A stretch of 64,000 bases of DNA from Dysgonomonas sp. 520 (GTDB lineage: Bacteria > Bacteroidota > Bacteroidia > Bacteroidales > Dysgonomonadaceae). Both the position numbers and the translations under genes were made by a program. A model generated the notes under the pieces. The model saw only the letters and a program-made list of their open reading frames with translations, made no database searches and was not told the origin of the DNA. The number at the start of each line of letters is the position of its first letter. Position 1 is the stretch's first letter. The stretch lies in NCBI RefSeq assembly GCF_010501095.1, contig NZ_QVMP01000009.1:1-64000 (forward strand), given 5' to 3'. Positions 1 through 8,287 of the stretch are shown here, in pieces.

Positions 1-56
1 GATTATTTACAGAAGCCCTTTATTATTTTTTTTCATTCATTTTTAAACAGGCTCTA

Positions 57-79
57 AAAAGTCTAGATGACTTCGATGT
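57..79. repeat. end fragment of a MITE-like repeat
   Basis: About 23 bases match, in the same orientation, the terminal segment of the MITE-like copy ending near 21353 (terminal AAGTCTAGA followed by TGACTTCGATG). The rest of the element is not recognisable to the left, so this looks like a truncated remnant. Confidence 0.55.
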
Positions 80-186
80 CAAAAATATAATTAAAAAATC
101 TTTTTATCGCTTTTTGTGTTATAAAAATAAGGTTAGTTTGTTCCAAGATATTGCAAGTTCATATTCAATGATTAGTTTTTACGAAT

Positions 187-216
187 AAAAAAAACCGATG
201 GAAATAAATCCATCGG
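187..216 (-). terminator. rho-independent terminator of the outer-membrane protein gene
   Basis: Arms CCGATGGA (195-202) and TCCATCGG (209-216) form an 8-bp hairpin. Read on the minus strand it is followed by an eight-T run. It lies 60 bases past the stop codon of the minus-strand gene that ends at 274. Confidence 0.85.
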
Positions 217-273
217 CTCACAAAGATCAGTTAATCTACAATAAAATGTAAATTATAACCAAACCAAATATTA

Positions 274-783
274 TCAGAATCTGATACCATATCCGAGCAT
301 AATAACAGCGCAGTCGTTATCGCCGAACATGAATTTACCTTCGGCATTCAGATAATTTTTCGCATCCAGATTGTAACTAATGCCGCCTCCCAAGTTAAAC
401 GCAAGATCGGTAGAGCTTTTCGACTTCGTTCTCACTTCTATACCACCAGTATCAATAACAGTCTTTTTTCCCCAGAAGTTATTCTGCATACTGAAACCTA
501 CTAACGGATAGAAACTCAATTGGCTAGGTTTCAAATTAATGACATAATGAACGTTCAAGTTCAAATCCAATCCTGTAACTTTATTTTTCGGAAAAAACAC
601 CATAAGATCAGGTGCTATACGAACGTTATTCAGAAGATTGTACCTGAATTGAGCCCCTACTCCAAATCTTTCATAATCTGTCTGGTAACCGATATTAGCC
701 AAAACTGACGTATTTCCTTTTTGTGCAGACATGCTAATTGATGCCGCAAATAAAACCGCTACTAAAAACAAAATCTTTTTCAT
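274..783 (-). CDS. outer-membrane beta-barrel (porin-like) protein
   Basis: A 169-residue protein with a Sec signal peptide (residues 1-20, MKK then a hydrophobic stretch, cleavage after SMSA). Alternating amphipathic strands follow (NIGYQTDYERFGVGAQFRYN and similar), and the chain ends in an aromatic residue (GYGIRF), as expected of an OmpA/OmpW-sized 8-strand barrel inserted by BAM. No catalytic motif is visible. It is monocistronic, with its own terminator at 187-216. The fold and location are well supported by the pattern; the substrate or role is unknown. Confidence 0.7.
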   Translation of the reverse strand: MKKILFLVAVLFAASISMSAQKGNTSVLANIGYQTDYERFGVGAQFRYNLLNNVRIAPDLMVFFPKNKVTGLDLNLNVHYVINLKPSQLSFYPLVGFSMQNNFWGKKTVIDTGGIEVRTKSKSSTDLAFNLGGGISYNLDAKNYLNAEGKFMFGDNDCAVIMLGYGIRF

Positions 784-992
784 AATTTTTCTTATTTTAA
801 TTTTCTAAATATTTCTGTTTTCATTAATAACTTTAACACGAACACCGGGTCGTTTGTTCATGTCAAGACATAATTCCTTTCAGAGAATCAATTACTTACT
901 TATCAGTGTTATATATATACGAAGAAAGGATACTCGACCAAATCGAATACCCTTTCCGTAAATTTTTTATTAAAAATACTTCGCTACTCTCT

Positions 993-2744
993 CTATTTTT
1001 TACTTATTTCGATGGAGCTAAACTTAACTCCACCTTTTTCGAAATATACTCTCAATGTATTTTTCCCTTTATTCAGCGTCACTTTATTGAACGTTGATGT
1101 ATGCCAGTTCAATTTGCTGCCGGAGGTTGATACTGTTTTTGTTCTTTTATTGTTCACCGACAAATAAACCGCTCCTGCCGTATTTTCCGCTATTGTGCAA
1201 AGATTTATACTATAAGTCCCTGCTTTCTCCACATCTATCGTATATTGCAACCATTCTCCGTCCTCTATCGAAAACACACAGAAACCGTTACCGAGATTTT
1301 TACAAGGCATAATATCCACGCCATCATTCCGGTATGCATTACCTTTGTTCCAAGGAGTATTTATACCTGTCGATGTTCTGTAATTAGCCGTATCTTTATC
1401 ATAAAAAGCAAAATTGCAACGACCTAAATCGTAATCGGTTGCATAAACAGTAAGAGGGGAATTATCTTTCAGCAGATGTTTTGTATAGGGCATGGTTTCG
1501 GTTGTTTTGGTTTGCCTGAACAAAGCATCTATATAATCTTTCTTGAAAATCGTATTCTGAAGTTTTGTGTCTTCGGCTAACTTCATCAAACCCTTATAAG
1601 CGACATCTGCCGATGGCCTTTCTGCTTCACTTTTCCAATACTGCTTTATCAATTCATATTCTGCATTTGTAGGGATTACCATAGGACAACTGTTCGGCAT
1701 CTTTTTATAATTCCACCAACACCACCCGATATTATTTTCCTCTAAAAGTTTTATGGCATCGGTATGCCATGTATTTGAGTTTTCGCCCGATTCGCTCAGC
1801 CAAAGCGGAGCGTTATTCTCTTCGCTGAATTTCAAATAACCGGCAATTTCACCCAAGGTATTATAATTCCAATATTTATGAATACTGATAACCATATTAT
1901 CGTCCCAAAGCGGAAAAATTCCGTTGTAATTATTGCCCCAGCAATTACCCGAAATGACGATCATGTGATTTTTATCGACCTGCCTGATCGCCTTTGTTAT
2001 CTCGATGTATAACTGCCTCAAAGGCTCGTTCAGTTTTTCTTTACAACCATTCAAATCTTCCGAGTCCTGAAATCCCCAGTTCGGTTCATTCAAAATATCG
2101 TATCCGCCTATCCATTCTTTATCTTTATATCGCTCGGCCAGTTTCTTCCAAAAAAGCACTGTATTCTCTTTATGCCGGGCACTATTCCACAATTTCACAT
2201 CGGCTGCGTCGGATATGGCCAAATCATTGCCTTGCCCTCCGGGAGCTGCATGCAAATCGAGAATAAGATACATTTTGTTAGCTTCGCACCATGCAAGCAA
2301 AGAATCCGTCAGGCTGAACCCTTCTTCCAACCACTCAACTCCATTTTTAGACGGCTGCATGTATAAATTATAGTGCATTGGCAATCTGATACTATTAAAT
2401 CCCCAAGTGGCTAATAAATCTATATCTTCTTTTTGCACACCGTTTTTCAACCATGCCGAATAGAACTCTTTGGTTTTATCAGCCCCGACCAGTTCTGATA
2501 TGCGTCGTTTTATATCTGTTTGATTTTTAGAAATGCCCGAAAGTTGCATCATGTAAGGTTCTTGCAACATCCAACCACCCAACCCCATTCCTCGCAACAA
2601 AAATTCTCCGTCATTATCCACAATCCGTGTGCCCTCAGTTCTTAAAAAACCGGCAGCATATAAGTTCGTAATCGGGAAAATAGAAATGAAAATAGAGGTC
2701 AACAAAATGGTTTTTAATTTTCTAAATCTAAGTGTTTTTCTCAT
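993..2744 (-). CDS. secreted GH5 family glycoside hydrolase with C-terminal carbohydrate-binding module
   Basis: A 583-residue protein. A signal peptide (about residues 1-30) precedes a GH5 TIM barrel (about 35-360). The start of the barrel has the typical GMGLGGWMLQEP segment, the acid/base glutamate lies in DILNEPN and the nucleophile glutamate in LSESGE. Residues about 430-583 resemble a CBM6/35-type beta-sandwich (DGVDIMPC..., ENGEWLQYTIDVEKAGTY-like block, FSSIEISKK end). GH5 enzymes cut beta-linked glucans or mannans; the exact substrate cannot be read here. The pectate lyase at 43.8 kb suggests a plant-polymer diet. The family is secure and the specificity open. Confidence 0.85.
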   Translation of the reverse strand: MRKTLRFRKLKTILLTSIFISIFPITNLYAAGFLRTEGTRIVDNDGEFLLRGMGLGGWMLQEPYMMQLSGISKNQTDIKRRISELVGADKTKEFYSAWLKNGVQKEDIDLLATWGFNSIRLPMHYNLYMQPSKNGVEWLEEGFSLTDSLLAWCEANKMYLILDLHAAPGGQGNDLAISDAADVKLWNSARHKENTVLFWKKLAERYKDKEWIGGYDILNEPNWGFQDSEDLNGCKEKLNEPLRQLYIEITKAIRQVDKNHMIVISGNCWGNNYNGIFPLWDDNMVISIHKYWNYNTLGEIAGYLKFSEENNAPLWLSESGENSNTWHTDAIKLLEENNIGWCWWNYKKMPNSCPMVIPTNAEYELIKQYWKSEAERPSADVAYKGLMKLAEDTKLQNTIFKKDYIDALFRQTKTTETMPYTKHLLKDNSPLTVYATDYDLGRCNFAFYDKDTANYRTSTGINTPWNKGNAYRNDGVDIMPCKNLGNGFCVFSIEDGEWLQYTIDVEKAGTYSINLCTIAENTAGAVYLSVNNKRTKTVSTSGSKLNWHTSTFNKVTLNKGKNTLRVYFEKGGVKFSSIEISKK

Positions 2745-2834
2745 GATAGACTATGATTATTTGAAAAATTAGCTACTAAGGTAGAATAAAGCTTGCGATT
2801 ATTAAAATATTATACTAATTTCGCATCACATTTT

Positions 2835-2908
2835 CGGGATGTAGCTCAGCCCGGTAGAGTACACGTCTGGGGGGCGTGTGGTCGCAGGTTCAAATCCTGT
2901 CATCCCGA
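2835..2908 (+). tRNA. tRNA-Pro(GGG), hybrid gene rebuilt by element 1
   Basis: Acceptor CGGGATG (2835-2841) pairs with CATCCCG (2901-2907), discriminator A. The anticodon stem is CACGT/GCGTG with loop CTGGGGG, giving anticodon GGG at 2869-2871; the T stem is GCAGG/CCTGT and CCA is not encoded. A second copy of the 3' half lies at 11994-12036. The gene therefore joins a chromosomal 5' half to a 3' half supplied by the inserted element. The supplied T stem contains a G-U pair where the displaced half has perfect GCGGG/CCCGC. Confidence 0.95.
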
Positions 2909-2921
2909 CTATTTGATAATC

Positions 2922-2957
2922 AAGAGGTTAGGCGCGCCGTTTAGCCTCTTTTTATTT
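2922..2957 (+). terminator. terminator supplied to the hybrid tRNA-Pro
   Basis: AAGAGGTTA (2922-2930) pairs with TTAGCCTCTT (2941-2950) and is followed by TTTATTTT. It lies just downstream of the tRNA on the element side, so the element brings both a replacement 3' tRNA half and a terminator. Confidence 0.8.
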
Positions 2958-2962
2958 TGCCA

Positions 2963-3012
2963 TAGTAAAACATTAGTAAAACATTCAGCCAAAGATATTT
3001 TTAGTAAAACAT
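2963..3012. repeat. left arm-type repeats of element 1
   Basis: TAGTAAAACAT occurs at 2963-2973 and 2974-2984 (tandem, 11-bp period) and again at 3002-3012. The same tandem pair lies at the other end of the element (11867-11888), across the integrase start. Symmetric placement at both ends and the 11-bp period suit integrase N-terminal (arm) binding sites; that role is inferred. Confidence 0.7.
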
Positions 3013-3655
3013 AAAAAATGTGTTTTCAAATTTAGAGGGGTGAGAGAAAATCTCTTTTTGGGGGTGGCTTTTGGTCAAGTAGGTCATGGTTTTCAGCAGA
3101 GATTAAAGCAAAAACTACATTTATTGAGTAAAAAGCACTCAAAAATGGCAAAAACATACCATTTCCGAGTGCTTTTTGTTAAAAGTTTTTGTGTCGTATG
3201 AATCGACAACTCCCATAACCTTTTATATAGGGATTAGAATTAAAAAGACATGATTTTGATGTTAAATACTTACATTTTATATTTAAGGTCAAAAAGCAAT
3301 GGAAAAACACTCAAATTTCAGCAAAAAACGTGCAAAATTAGCCTGTTTTCTTTAATTAAATTAGTCCTCTTATGTGTACCACATTCCCATAAATATTAGT
3401 AAGAAATTTATAGTTATATAAACAGTTTATTTTCAACAGGATAACTTCACTTGTGTCTGTTTAGAGTTTTTGACTATATTTCCCTCTTATTTTGGCTAAA
3501 AAATGACCTTTCTTTCTCTCTAATTATTTTTTTACAAATCATATATCAGGAGAATTGAAATAATAGTCAACATTCCAATCAATGATGCATACTCTCATTT
3601 TTAAGAAAATCAGATTCTTAGCTAATTTTAATCTAAATTTATATATCTTTGCAGC
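3013..3655. other. non-coding left end of element 1, with hairpin at 3130-3177
   Basis: About 640 bases without a convincing gene. The one clear structure is an inverted repeat, AAAAAGCACTC (3130-3140) with GAGTGCTTTTT (3167-3177), continued inward by AAATGG/CCATTT. It could be a bidirectional terminator that insulates the tRNA from the cargo, or a structure used in transfer. No relaxase-type nick site was recognised. Confidence 0.5.
3644..3651 (+). promoter_or_regulatory. -7 promoter box of the metal-cargo gene, probably leaderless transcript
   Basis: TATCTTTG matches the Bacteroidetes -7 consensus TAnnTTTG and lies only 4 bases before the ATG at 3656. Transcription would start at or next to the start codon, implying a leaderless or near-leaderless mRNA. 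No Shine-Dalgarno sequence fits in between. Confidence 0.6.
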
Positions 3656-3976
3656 ATGAAATATTTATCTCTAATATTATCCATCAGTGTGTTGCTGTTA
3701 TCAGTAGTACCTTGTTGTTTAGAGGATAAATGTTTGTCTGCTTATACCGAAACCGTTGATACGGATGATGATACTAACAGTTGTGATGACTGTTCTGATA
3801 ATAGTTGTTGTTCTCCTTTTTTGCATTGTAATACTTGTTCAGGATTTCCGGAAGCCCGTTACAACAATCCAATAGAAGTAACTATTACTTTAATTTCTGA
3901 TTGCGAATTAGAATATATTTTAAGAAACGATCTTCCTGATTTTATTTCTTCAATCTGGCGACCGCCAAAAGCATAA
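3656..3976 (+). CDS. DUF6660-like cysteine-rich exported protein
   Basis: A 106-residue protein with a hydrophobic signal segment (residues 1-20) running into a CC pair. An Asp/Cys-rich stretch follows (CDDCSDNSCC and HCNTC, about residues 40-65), then a hydrophilic tail ending WRPPKA. Small proteins of this pattern (DUF6660) are found beside TonB receptors and metal exporters in Bacteroidetes. Clustered Cys, His and acidic residues suggest metal binding at the cell surface or in the periplasm. It heads the operon-like run with the receptor (4097) and transporter (6276), with a possible attenuator between. The function is inferred. Confidence 0.6.
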   Translation: MKYLSLILSISVLLLSVVPCCLEDKCLSAYTETVDTDDDTNSCDDCSDNSCCSPFLHCNTCSGFPEARYNNPIEVTITLISDCELEYILRNDLPDFISSIWRPPKA

Positions 3977-3993
3977 ATCAACTTTTAATTTTA

Positions 3994-4024
3994 CAGGACA
4001 TTTAGAATATGCCCTGCGTTTTTT
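3994..4024 (+). terminator. possible terminator or attenuator before the TonB receptor
   Basis: CAGGACAT (3994-4001) pairs imperfectly with ATGCCCTG (4009-4016), followed by GCG and a six-T run. It lies between the DUF6660 gene and the receptor and would reduce read-through. Confidence 0.45.
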
Positions 4025-4096
4025 GCGATAATACATTATTTGTAGTATCGTAACTCCTATATCATTTCAAATTGAAGATTAAAAAGAAGAATAAAA

Positions 4097-6274
4097 ATGA
4101 AAACAAAAATTATACTGATGTTATTTTTAGCATTCAGCTTTTCCAATATTTTCGCACAAAACACACTTAGAGTCAAATTAATAGATTGTGATAGCAAAGA
4201 GATATTAATAGGTGCTAATATTGTGCTACAAAACACAACGAACGGTACATCTTCCGATACCGAAGGTTTGGCGGTTCTCTCCAATATTCCTGATGGAAAA
4301 CATAAGTTTGAAATTACTTATGTGGGATATGAAAAAACCATCAAAGAGTTTACATTCCCTTTGGCTTCGGATGAAGTTATTGTTATCAGGGTTGAAGCGG
4401 ACGAAGAAACATTGCAGGAAATAGTTGTTTCTTCGACAAGGGGAACACGTACTTTTAAAGATATTCCTACACGCATTGAATTTATAAATGCCGAAGAATT
4501 AGGCGAAAAAGGGGTTATGAAACCTGGCGATATACGTATGTTATTAAATGAAAGTACGGGTATTATGACACAACAAACATCTGCCATATCGGGTAATTCA
4601 TCTATCCGTATTCAGGGCTTGGACGGTAGATACACCCAAATATTAAAAGACGGTTTTCCTGTATTTTCGGGTGCAGCAAGCGGATTAGGCTTATTACAGA
4701 CACCGCCTCTCGATTTAAAGCAGGTTGAAATTATAAAAGGTTCTTCTTCTACCTTATACGGTGGCGGTGCGATTGCGGGTTTGGTAAACCTTATATCGAA
4801 AACACCTGAAAAAGAAAGGGATTTTTCAATACACCTGAACGGGACAACAGGCAAAGGACTTGATGTAAACAGCTTTTTCGGTCAGAAATTCAATAAAGTA
4901 GGTACTACCATATTTGCATCATATAACCGTAACTGGGCTTATGACCCGTCTGATGTGGGTTTTACGGCAATACCAAAGTTCGACAGGTTTGTTTTAAATC
5001 CGAAACTATTTCTATACTTGTCAGAAAATACAGATTTTAATTTCGGTATAAACTCTATGATCGAAAACCGTCTGGGTGGCGATATGGAGTATGTAAAGGA
5101 TAAAGGGAACGAAGAACACTCTTATTTTGAACGGAATAAGACACAAAGGCATTCAAGCCAACTTACATTCGAACACCGTTTTGACAAACAAAACAGGCTG
5201 AATGTAAAAAACAGTGTAACATATTTCAGTCGTAAACTTGAAATTCCCGATTTTAAATTTGACGGGGATCAGTTATCGTCTTTCTCGGAGGTATCCTATA
5301 TACATACAAAGGAAAAAACGGAATGGGTAGCAGGTGCAAATGTGTGGACGGATAAATTTACAGAAAAGAAACGGACAGATTTTCCCTTGCGTGATTACAA
5401 CATGACTACTTTAGGTCTGTTTGTGCAAAACAACACCAAAATAACCGATTGGATGAATTTAGAAAGCGGATTACGTACCGACTATGTTACCGACTACGGT
5501 TTCGCAGTTTTACCTCGTATATCTTCTCATTTCAAGATTACAGAGAAATTTTCATCTCGTGTAGGCGGTGGATTCGGATATAAAGCACCTACTATCTTTT
5601 CGGAAGATAGCGAACGAATTCAGTTTCAAAATGTTTTACCAATAGATGATGACAGAAATAAACTGGAAAGAAGCTACGGGGCAAATGTGGATTTTACCTA
5701 TAAAACAGGTTTGTTTAACGATCAAGTCTTTTTAAGTATAAACCAGTTATTCTTTTATACTTACCTGAAAAATCCGCTTGAACTTCAAGCTGCGGATAAT
5801 AACCGTTGGCAGTTTAATAACATAGATGGTCATGTAGACAGTAAAGGTGCTGAAACCAATATGAAGATAAAGTATAAGGACTTCGGTTTGTTTCTCGGCT
5901 ACACCTATACAGATGCTAAGGTTAAGGAAGATGGCAGAAGCTACCAAAAAACCTTAACTCCGAAACATAAAATCAATTCTGTATTAATGTATGAGGTGGA
6001 AGATAAATGGAAAATCGGATTGGAAGCCTATTATACAGGAAAACAAAATCTGAATGACGGCAAGAAAGGTAAGGATTACCTTATCTGCGGATTAATGATG
6101 CAACGGATTTGGGAAAAGTTCTCTATATATGCTAACTTTGAGAACTTTACCGACAGACGGCAAACAAGATTTGACACCATTCATACAGGTTCTATGACTA
6201 ACCCTGAATTTCGGGATATTTACGCACCGTTGGACGGTTTTGTCCTGAATGCTGGGATTATAATTAAATTGTAG
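4097..6274 (+). CDS. TonB-dependent outer-membrane receptor (metal cargo)
   Basis: A 725-residue protein. A signal peptide (1-20, ending IFAQN) is followed by a carboxypeptidase-regulatory-like beta-sandwich (about 22-105; DSKEILIGANIVLQNTTNG, YVGYEKT). The plug follows (about 110-230; SSTRGTRTFKDIPTRIE, SIRIQGLDGRYTQILKDG, VEIIKGSSSTLYGGGAIAGLVNLIS), then a 22-strand barrel ending INLGIIIKL-like (NAGIIIKL). Such receptors import metal complexes or cofactors using TonB energy. The DUF6660 gene upstream and a cation transporter one base downstream point to a metal ligand. Family secure, ligand unknown. Confidence 0.88.
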   Translation: MKTKIILMLFLAFSFSNIFAQNTLRVKLIDCDSKEILIGANIVLQNTTNGTSSDTEGLAVLSNIPDGKHKFEITYVGYEKTIKEFTFPLASDEVIVIRVEADEETLQEIVVSSTRGTRTFKDIPTRIEFINAEELGEKGVMKPGDIRMLLNESTGIMTQQTSAISGNSSIRIQGLDGRYTQILKDGFPVFSGAASGLGLLQTPPLDLKQVEIIKGSSSTLYGGGAIAGLVNLISKTPEKERDFSIHLNGTTGKGLDVNSFFGQKFNKVGTTIFASYNRNWAYDPSDVGFTAIPKFDRFVLNPKLFLYLSENTDFNFGINSMIENRLGGDMEYVKDKGNEEHSYFERNKTQRHSSQLTFEHRFDKQNRLNVKNSVTYFSRKLEIPDFKFDGDQLSSFSEVSYIHTKEKTEWVAGANVWTDKFTEKKRTDFPLRDYNMTTLGLFVQNNTKITDWMNLESGLRTDYVTDYGFAVLPRISSHFKITEKFSSRVGGGFGYKAPTIFSEDSERIQFQNVLPIDDDRNKLERSYGANVDFTYKTGLFNDQVFLSINQLFFYTYLKNPLELQAADNNRWQFNNIDGHVDSKGAETNMKIKYKDFGLFLGYTYTDAKVKEDGRSYQKTLTPKHKINSVLMYEVEDKWKIGLEAYYTGKQNLNDGKKGKDYLICGLMMQRIWEKFSIYANFENFTDRRQTRFDTIHTGSMTNPEFRDIYAPLDGFVLNAGIIIKL

Positions 6275-6275
6275 A

Positions 6276-7076
6276 ATGATAAAAACAATTTTTAAAATTG
6301 AACAGATGGATTGTCCGAGTGAGGAAAACCTCATTCGGATGAAACTTCAAAACATAGAGGGTATTGCCAAACAGGAATACGACCTGAGAGGCAGGACACT
6401 GACCATTTACCATACAGGCGACTATCAAGCAATCGAACAGCAACTTGCGACCTTAAATCTCGGTTCACGTTTTATAGAAAGTTCAGAAACGACAGAAGAG
6501 TTTCAGGCAGAAGAAGATAATAAACAGCGTAAAGTCCTTTGGATTGTACTGGCTATCAATTTCGGTTTTTTCCTGATTGAGATGTCAACTGGTGTTATCT
6601 CTAAATCAATGGGATTAGTCGCTGATAGTCTCGATATGCTTGCAGATGCTTTTGTGTATGGTTTAAGTTTGTTCGCTGTGGGTGCAGCCGTAAGCCGTAA
6701 GAAGCGTGTTGCCATGATTTGCGGATATTTCCAGATCGTTTTGGCTGCAATCGGTTTTATAGAGGTCGTCAGGCGGTTTACAGGTGCAGAAGAAATGCCC
6801 GTTTTTCAAACTATGATAGGAATATCCGTACTCGCTTTGATAGCCAATGTTATATGCTTGCTTTTGCTTCAAAGGACAAAAAGCAAAGATGCCCATATTC
6901 AGGCAAGTATTATTTTTTCATCTAATGATGTAATTATAAATGCAGGGGTTATTCTTGCGGGATTCTTGGTATGGCAGTTAGATAATCAAATCCCCGACCT
7001 TATAATTGGTAGTATTGTATTCCTTATTGTAATAAGAGGTGCTTTGAGAATATTGAAACTCAGTAAGCATACTTAA
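6276..7076 (+). CDS. HMA-like domain fused to a short cation diffusion facilitator
   Basis: A 266-residue protein. Residues 1-70 look like a heavy-metal-associated fold (KTIFKIEQMDCPSEENLIRMKL...), but the usual CxxC is reduced to one Cys (MDCPSEE). Residues about 85-260 are six membrane spans of the CDF type. The TM2 metal motif is DxxxD (SLDMLADA) and TM5 carries SNDVIIN. The protein stops after TM6 (KLSKHT), so the cytoplasmic C-terminal domain of most CDF exporters is absent. Start is one base after the receptor stop, so the two are translationally linked. It probably moves a divalent metal across the inner membrane. Confidence 0.8.
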   Translation: MIKTIFKIEQMDCPSEENLIRMKLQNIEGIAKQEYDLRGRTLTIYHTGDYQAIEQQLATLNLGSRFIESSETTEEFQAEEDNKQRKVLWIVLAINFGFFLIEMSTGVISKSMGLVADSLDMLADAFVYGLSLFAVGAAVSRKKRVAMICGYFQIVLAAIGFIEVVRRFTGAEEMPVFQTMIGISVLALIANVICLLLLQRTKSKDAHIQASIIFSSNDVIINAGVILAGFLVWQLDNQIPDLIIGSIVFLIVIRGALRILKLSKHT

Positions 7077-7129
7077 TTATTTTTTTCATCATAGATATTA
7101 GAAATTATTAGTTAAAATAGAATTAAAGA

Positions 7130-7159
7130 TTTGTTAAATAATAATTCATTGTATATTTG
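7130..7159 (+). promoter_or_regulatory. promoter of structured RNA copy 1
   Basis: TTTG at 7130-7133, an 18-base spacer and TATATTTG at 7152-7159 match the Bacteroidetes -33/-7 promoter. The same elements precede the two related RNAs at 31203-31232 and 31505-31534. Confidence 0.65.
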
Positions 7160-7165
7160 TGAATG

Positions 7166-7370
7166 AATTAGCTATAAAGCGTTGTAACTATTCATTTTAT
7201 TAAAATATAGGAGCGTTAGCTTTTATTCTTGTCTTAGAAAACGACCAATTTTAAAGACGCACAAGGATAATCGGTTGATGCCTACGTTTACGTGGGGTTA
7301 ACTTGTTTGTGCGTAAGGTGCTTGGTCGTACCTCTAAGACAGACAGGTTACATCCCACGTTCCGTTTTCT
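7166..7370 (+). ncRNA. structured RNA, copy 1 of a three-member family
   Basis: Long imperfect hairpin after a roughly 65-base leader. P1: 7230-7238 (TGTCTTAGA) with 7333-7341. P2: 7241-7247 (ACGACCA) with 7323-7329. P3: 7257-7264 (ACGCACAA) with 7307-7314. The P2-P3 internal loop has ATTTTAAAG on its 5' side, conserved in the other copies. ACGTGGG in the apical stem (7290-7296) can instead pair with CCCACGT in the tail (7354-7360), followed by a T-rich stretch. Stem sequences differ between copies while pairing is kept. Ends are estimated from the promoter and T run. No ORF runs through it. I do not recognise the family. Confidence 0.7.
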
Positions 7371-7411
7371 ATAACCTCTATTTTGGGATTGAATAGAACA
7401 AATTATTTATT

Positions 7412-7594
7412 ATGAAAACTTTTAAACTTATTCTTGGGGTTATTTTAGCAATAGCCTCTTTAGTTACTCTTAGCCAGCTGTCAGGAGGTGATGCACAAGG
7501 TGCAGGTCTTGCAGGCTCTTTGACAGGATTTCTCTTAATCGGAGGTTTAGCTGCTTGGTTAATTTACAGTGGTACTAAATCCGACAATAAATGA
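7412..7594 (+). CDS. small two-helix membrane protein
   Basis: A 60-residue protein with two hydrophobic segments (about 4-22 and 35-53) joined by a Gly-rich turn (SGGDAQGAGLAGSLTG) and a polar tail (SGTKSDNK). It directly follows structured RNA copy 1. I do not recognise it. Clean composition and the following co-oriented lipoprotein support a real gene; the function is unknown. Confidence 0.55.
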   Translation: MKTFKLILGVILAIASLVTLSQLSGGDAQGAGLAGSLTGFLLIGGLAAWLIYSGTKSDNK

Positions 7595-7633
7595 CCGACA
7601 AAATAAAACATTATTTAACTTAATTAAATCAAT

Positions 7634-8071
7634 ATGAAAAATCTATTTTTATTCATTACTCTATTTAGTATGTTATTTAGTTTCACATCTTGCTCCGATG
7701 ATGACGATGATAATGGCGGTCAAGGTTCAGGAAGTTCCTCTTTAATCAATCCTCCAACTTGGATTATCGGCACTTGGATAGCTGATAATAATACTTGTAA
7801 GGCTGAATTTAAAACTAACAACCTACTTTTTACCGCTTTTGGAATGGGAGAAGTCACGGTTGACCTTGACAAAGAGTCTAAACAAACCTATTACACGGTG
7901 AAAGAGATCACAAAAACGAATTCGGAATATCAGATAAACAGCACCCTTGACAATGGAATAGGAACTTCTTATACTTCCGTCTATAGATTTAAGAAAATAT
8001 CAGATACTCAAATTGTCTATTACAATCCTGTTGGAAATTCTTTTATAGAAATCACGATGAACAAACAATGA
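7634..8071 (+). CDS. lipoprotein of lipocalin-like size
   Basis: A 145-residue protein. The signal peptide ends in the lipobox FTSC (Cys about residue 20), followed by SDDDDDNGG, the acidic surface-export signal typical of Bacteroidetes lipoproteins. The remainder (WIIGTWIADNNTCKAEF..., TQIVYYNPVGNSFIEITM) is a short beta-rich domain like lipocalin-like proteins of the phylum. It lies 40 bases after the small membrane protein and probably shares its transcript. Surface location is a confident inference; the role is unknown. Confidence 0.7.
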   Translation: MKNLFLFITLFSMLFSFTSCSDDDDDNGGQGSGSSSLINPPTWIIGTWIADNNTCKAEFKTNNLLFTAFGMGEVTVDLDKESKQTYYTVKEITKTNSEYQINSTLDNGIGTSYTSVYRFKKISDTQIVYYNPVGNSFIEITMNKQ

Positions 8072-8198
8072 AAATATTAAATTTAAGGCTATTTAGAAGC
8101 GATTTAAGACACTTTCTTTACCCTTGCGAGGATTTGTGCATCTTCAATGAAAATCAAGTCTTAAAATGTTAAAATTTCACATTTATTGATAATTAAAT

Positions 8199-8238
8199 AA
8201 AGAGGTTGATAAATTAAGTCTATCAACCTCTTTTTATT
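8199..8238. terminator. bidirectional terminator between cargo and Rep module
   Basis: AAAGAGGTTGATA (8199-8211) pairs perfectly with TATCAACCTCTTT (8221-8233), followed by TTTATT on the plus strand. It lies between convergent transcription units. Confidence 0.85.
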
Positions 8239-8287
8239 AGAAATTCCGTACACCTATATTATAGGAAAATATAATTAAATATTTTCA

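Noticed and set aside
2793-3014. 73-codon open frame on the plus strand
   Set aside because: It runs through tRNA-Pro and the arm repeats; the apparent protein is a translation of the tRNA.
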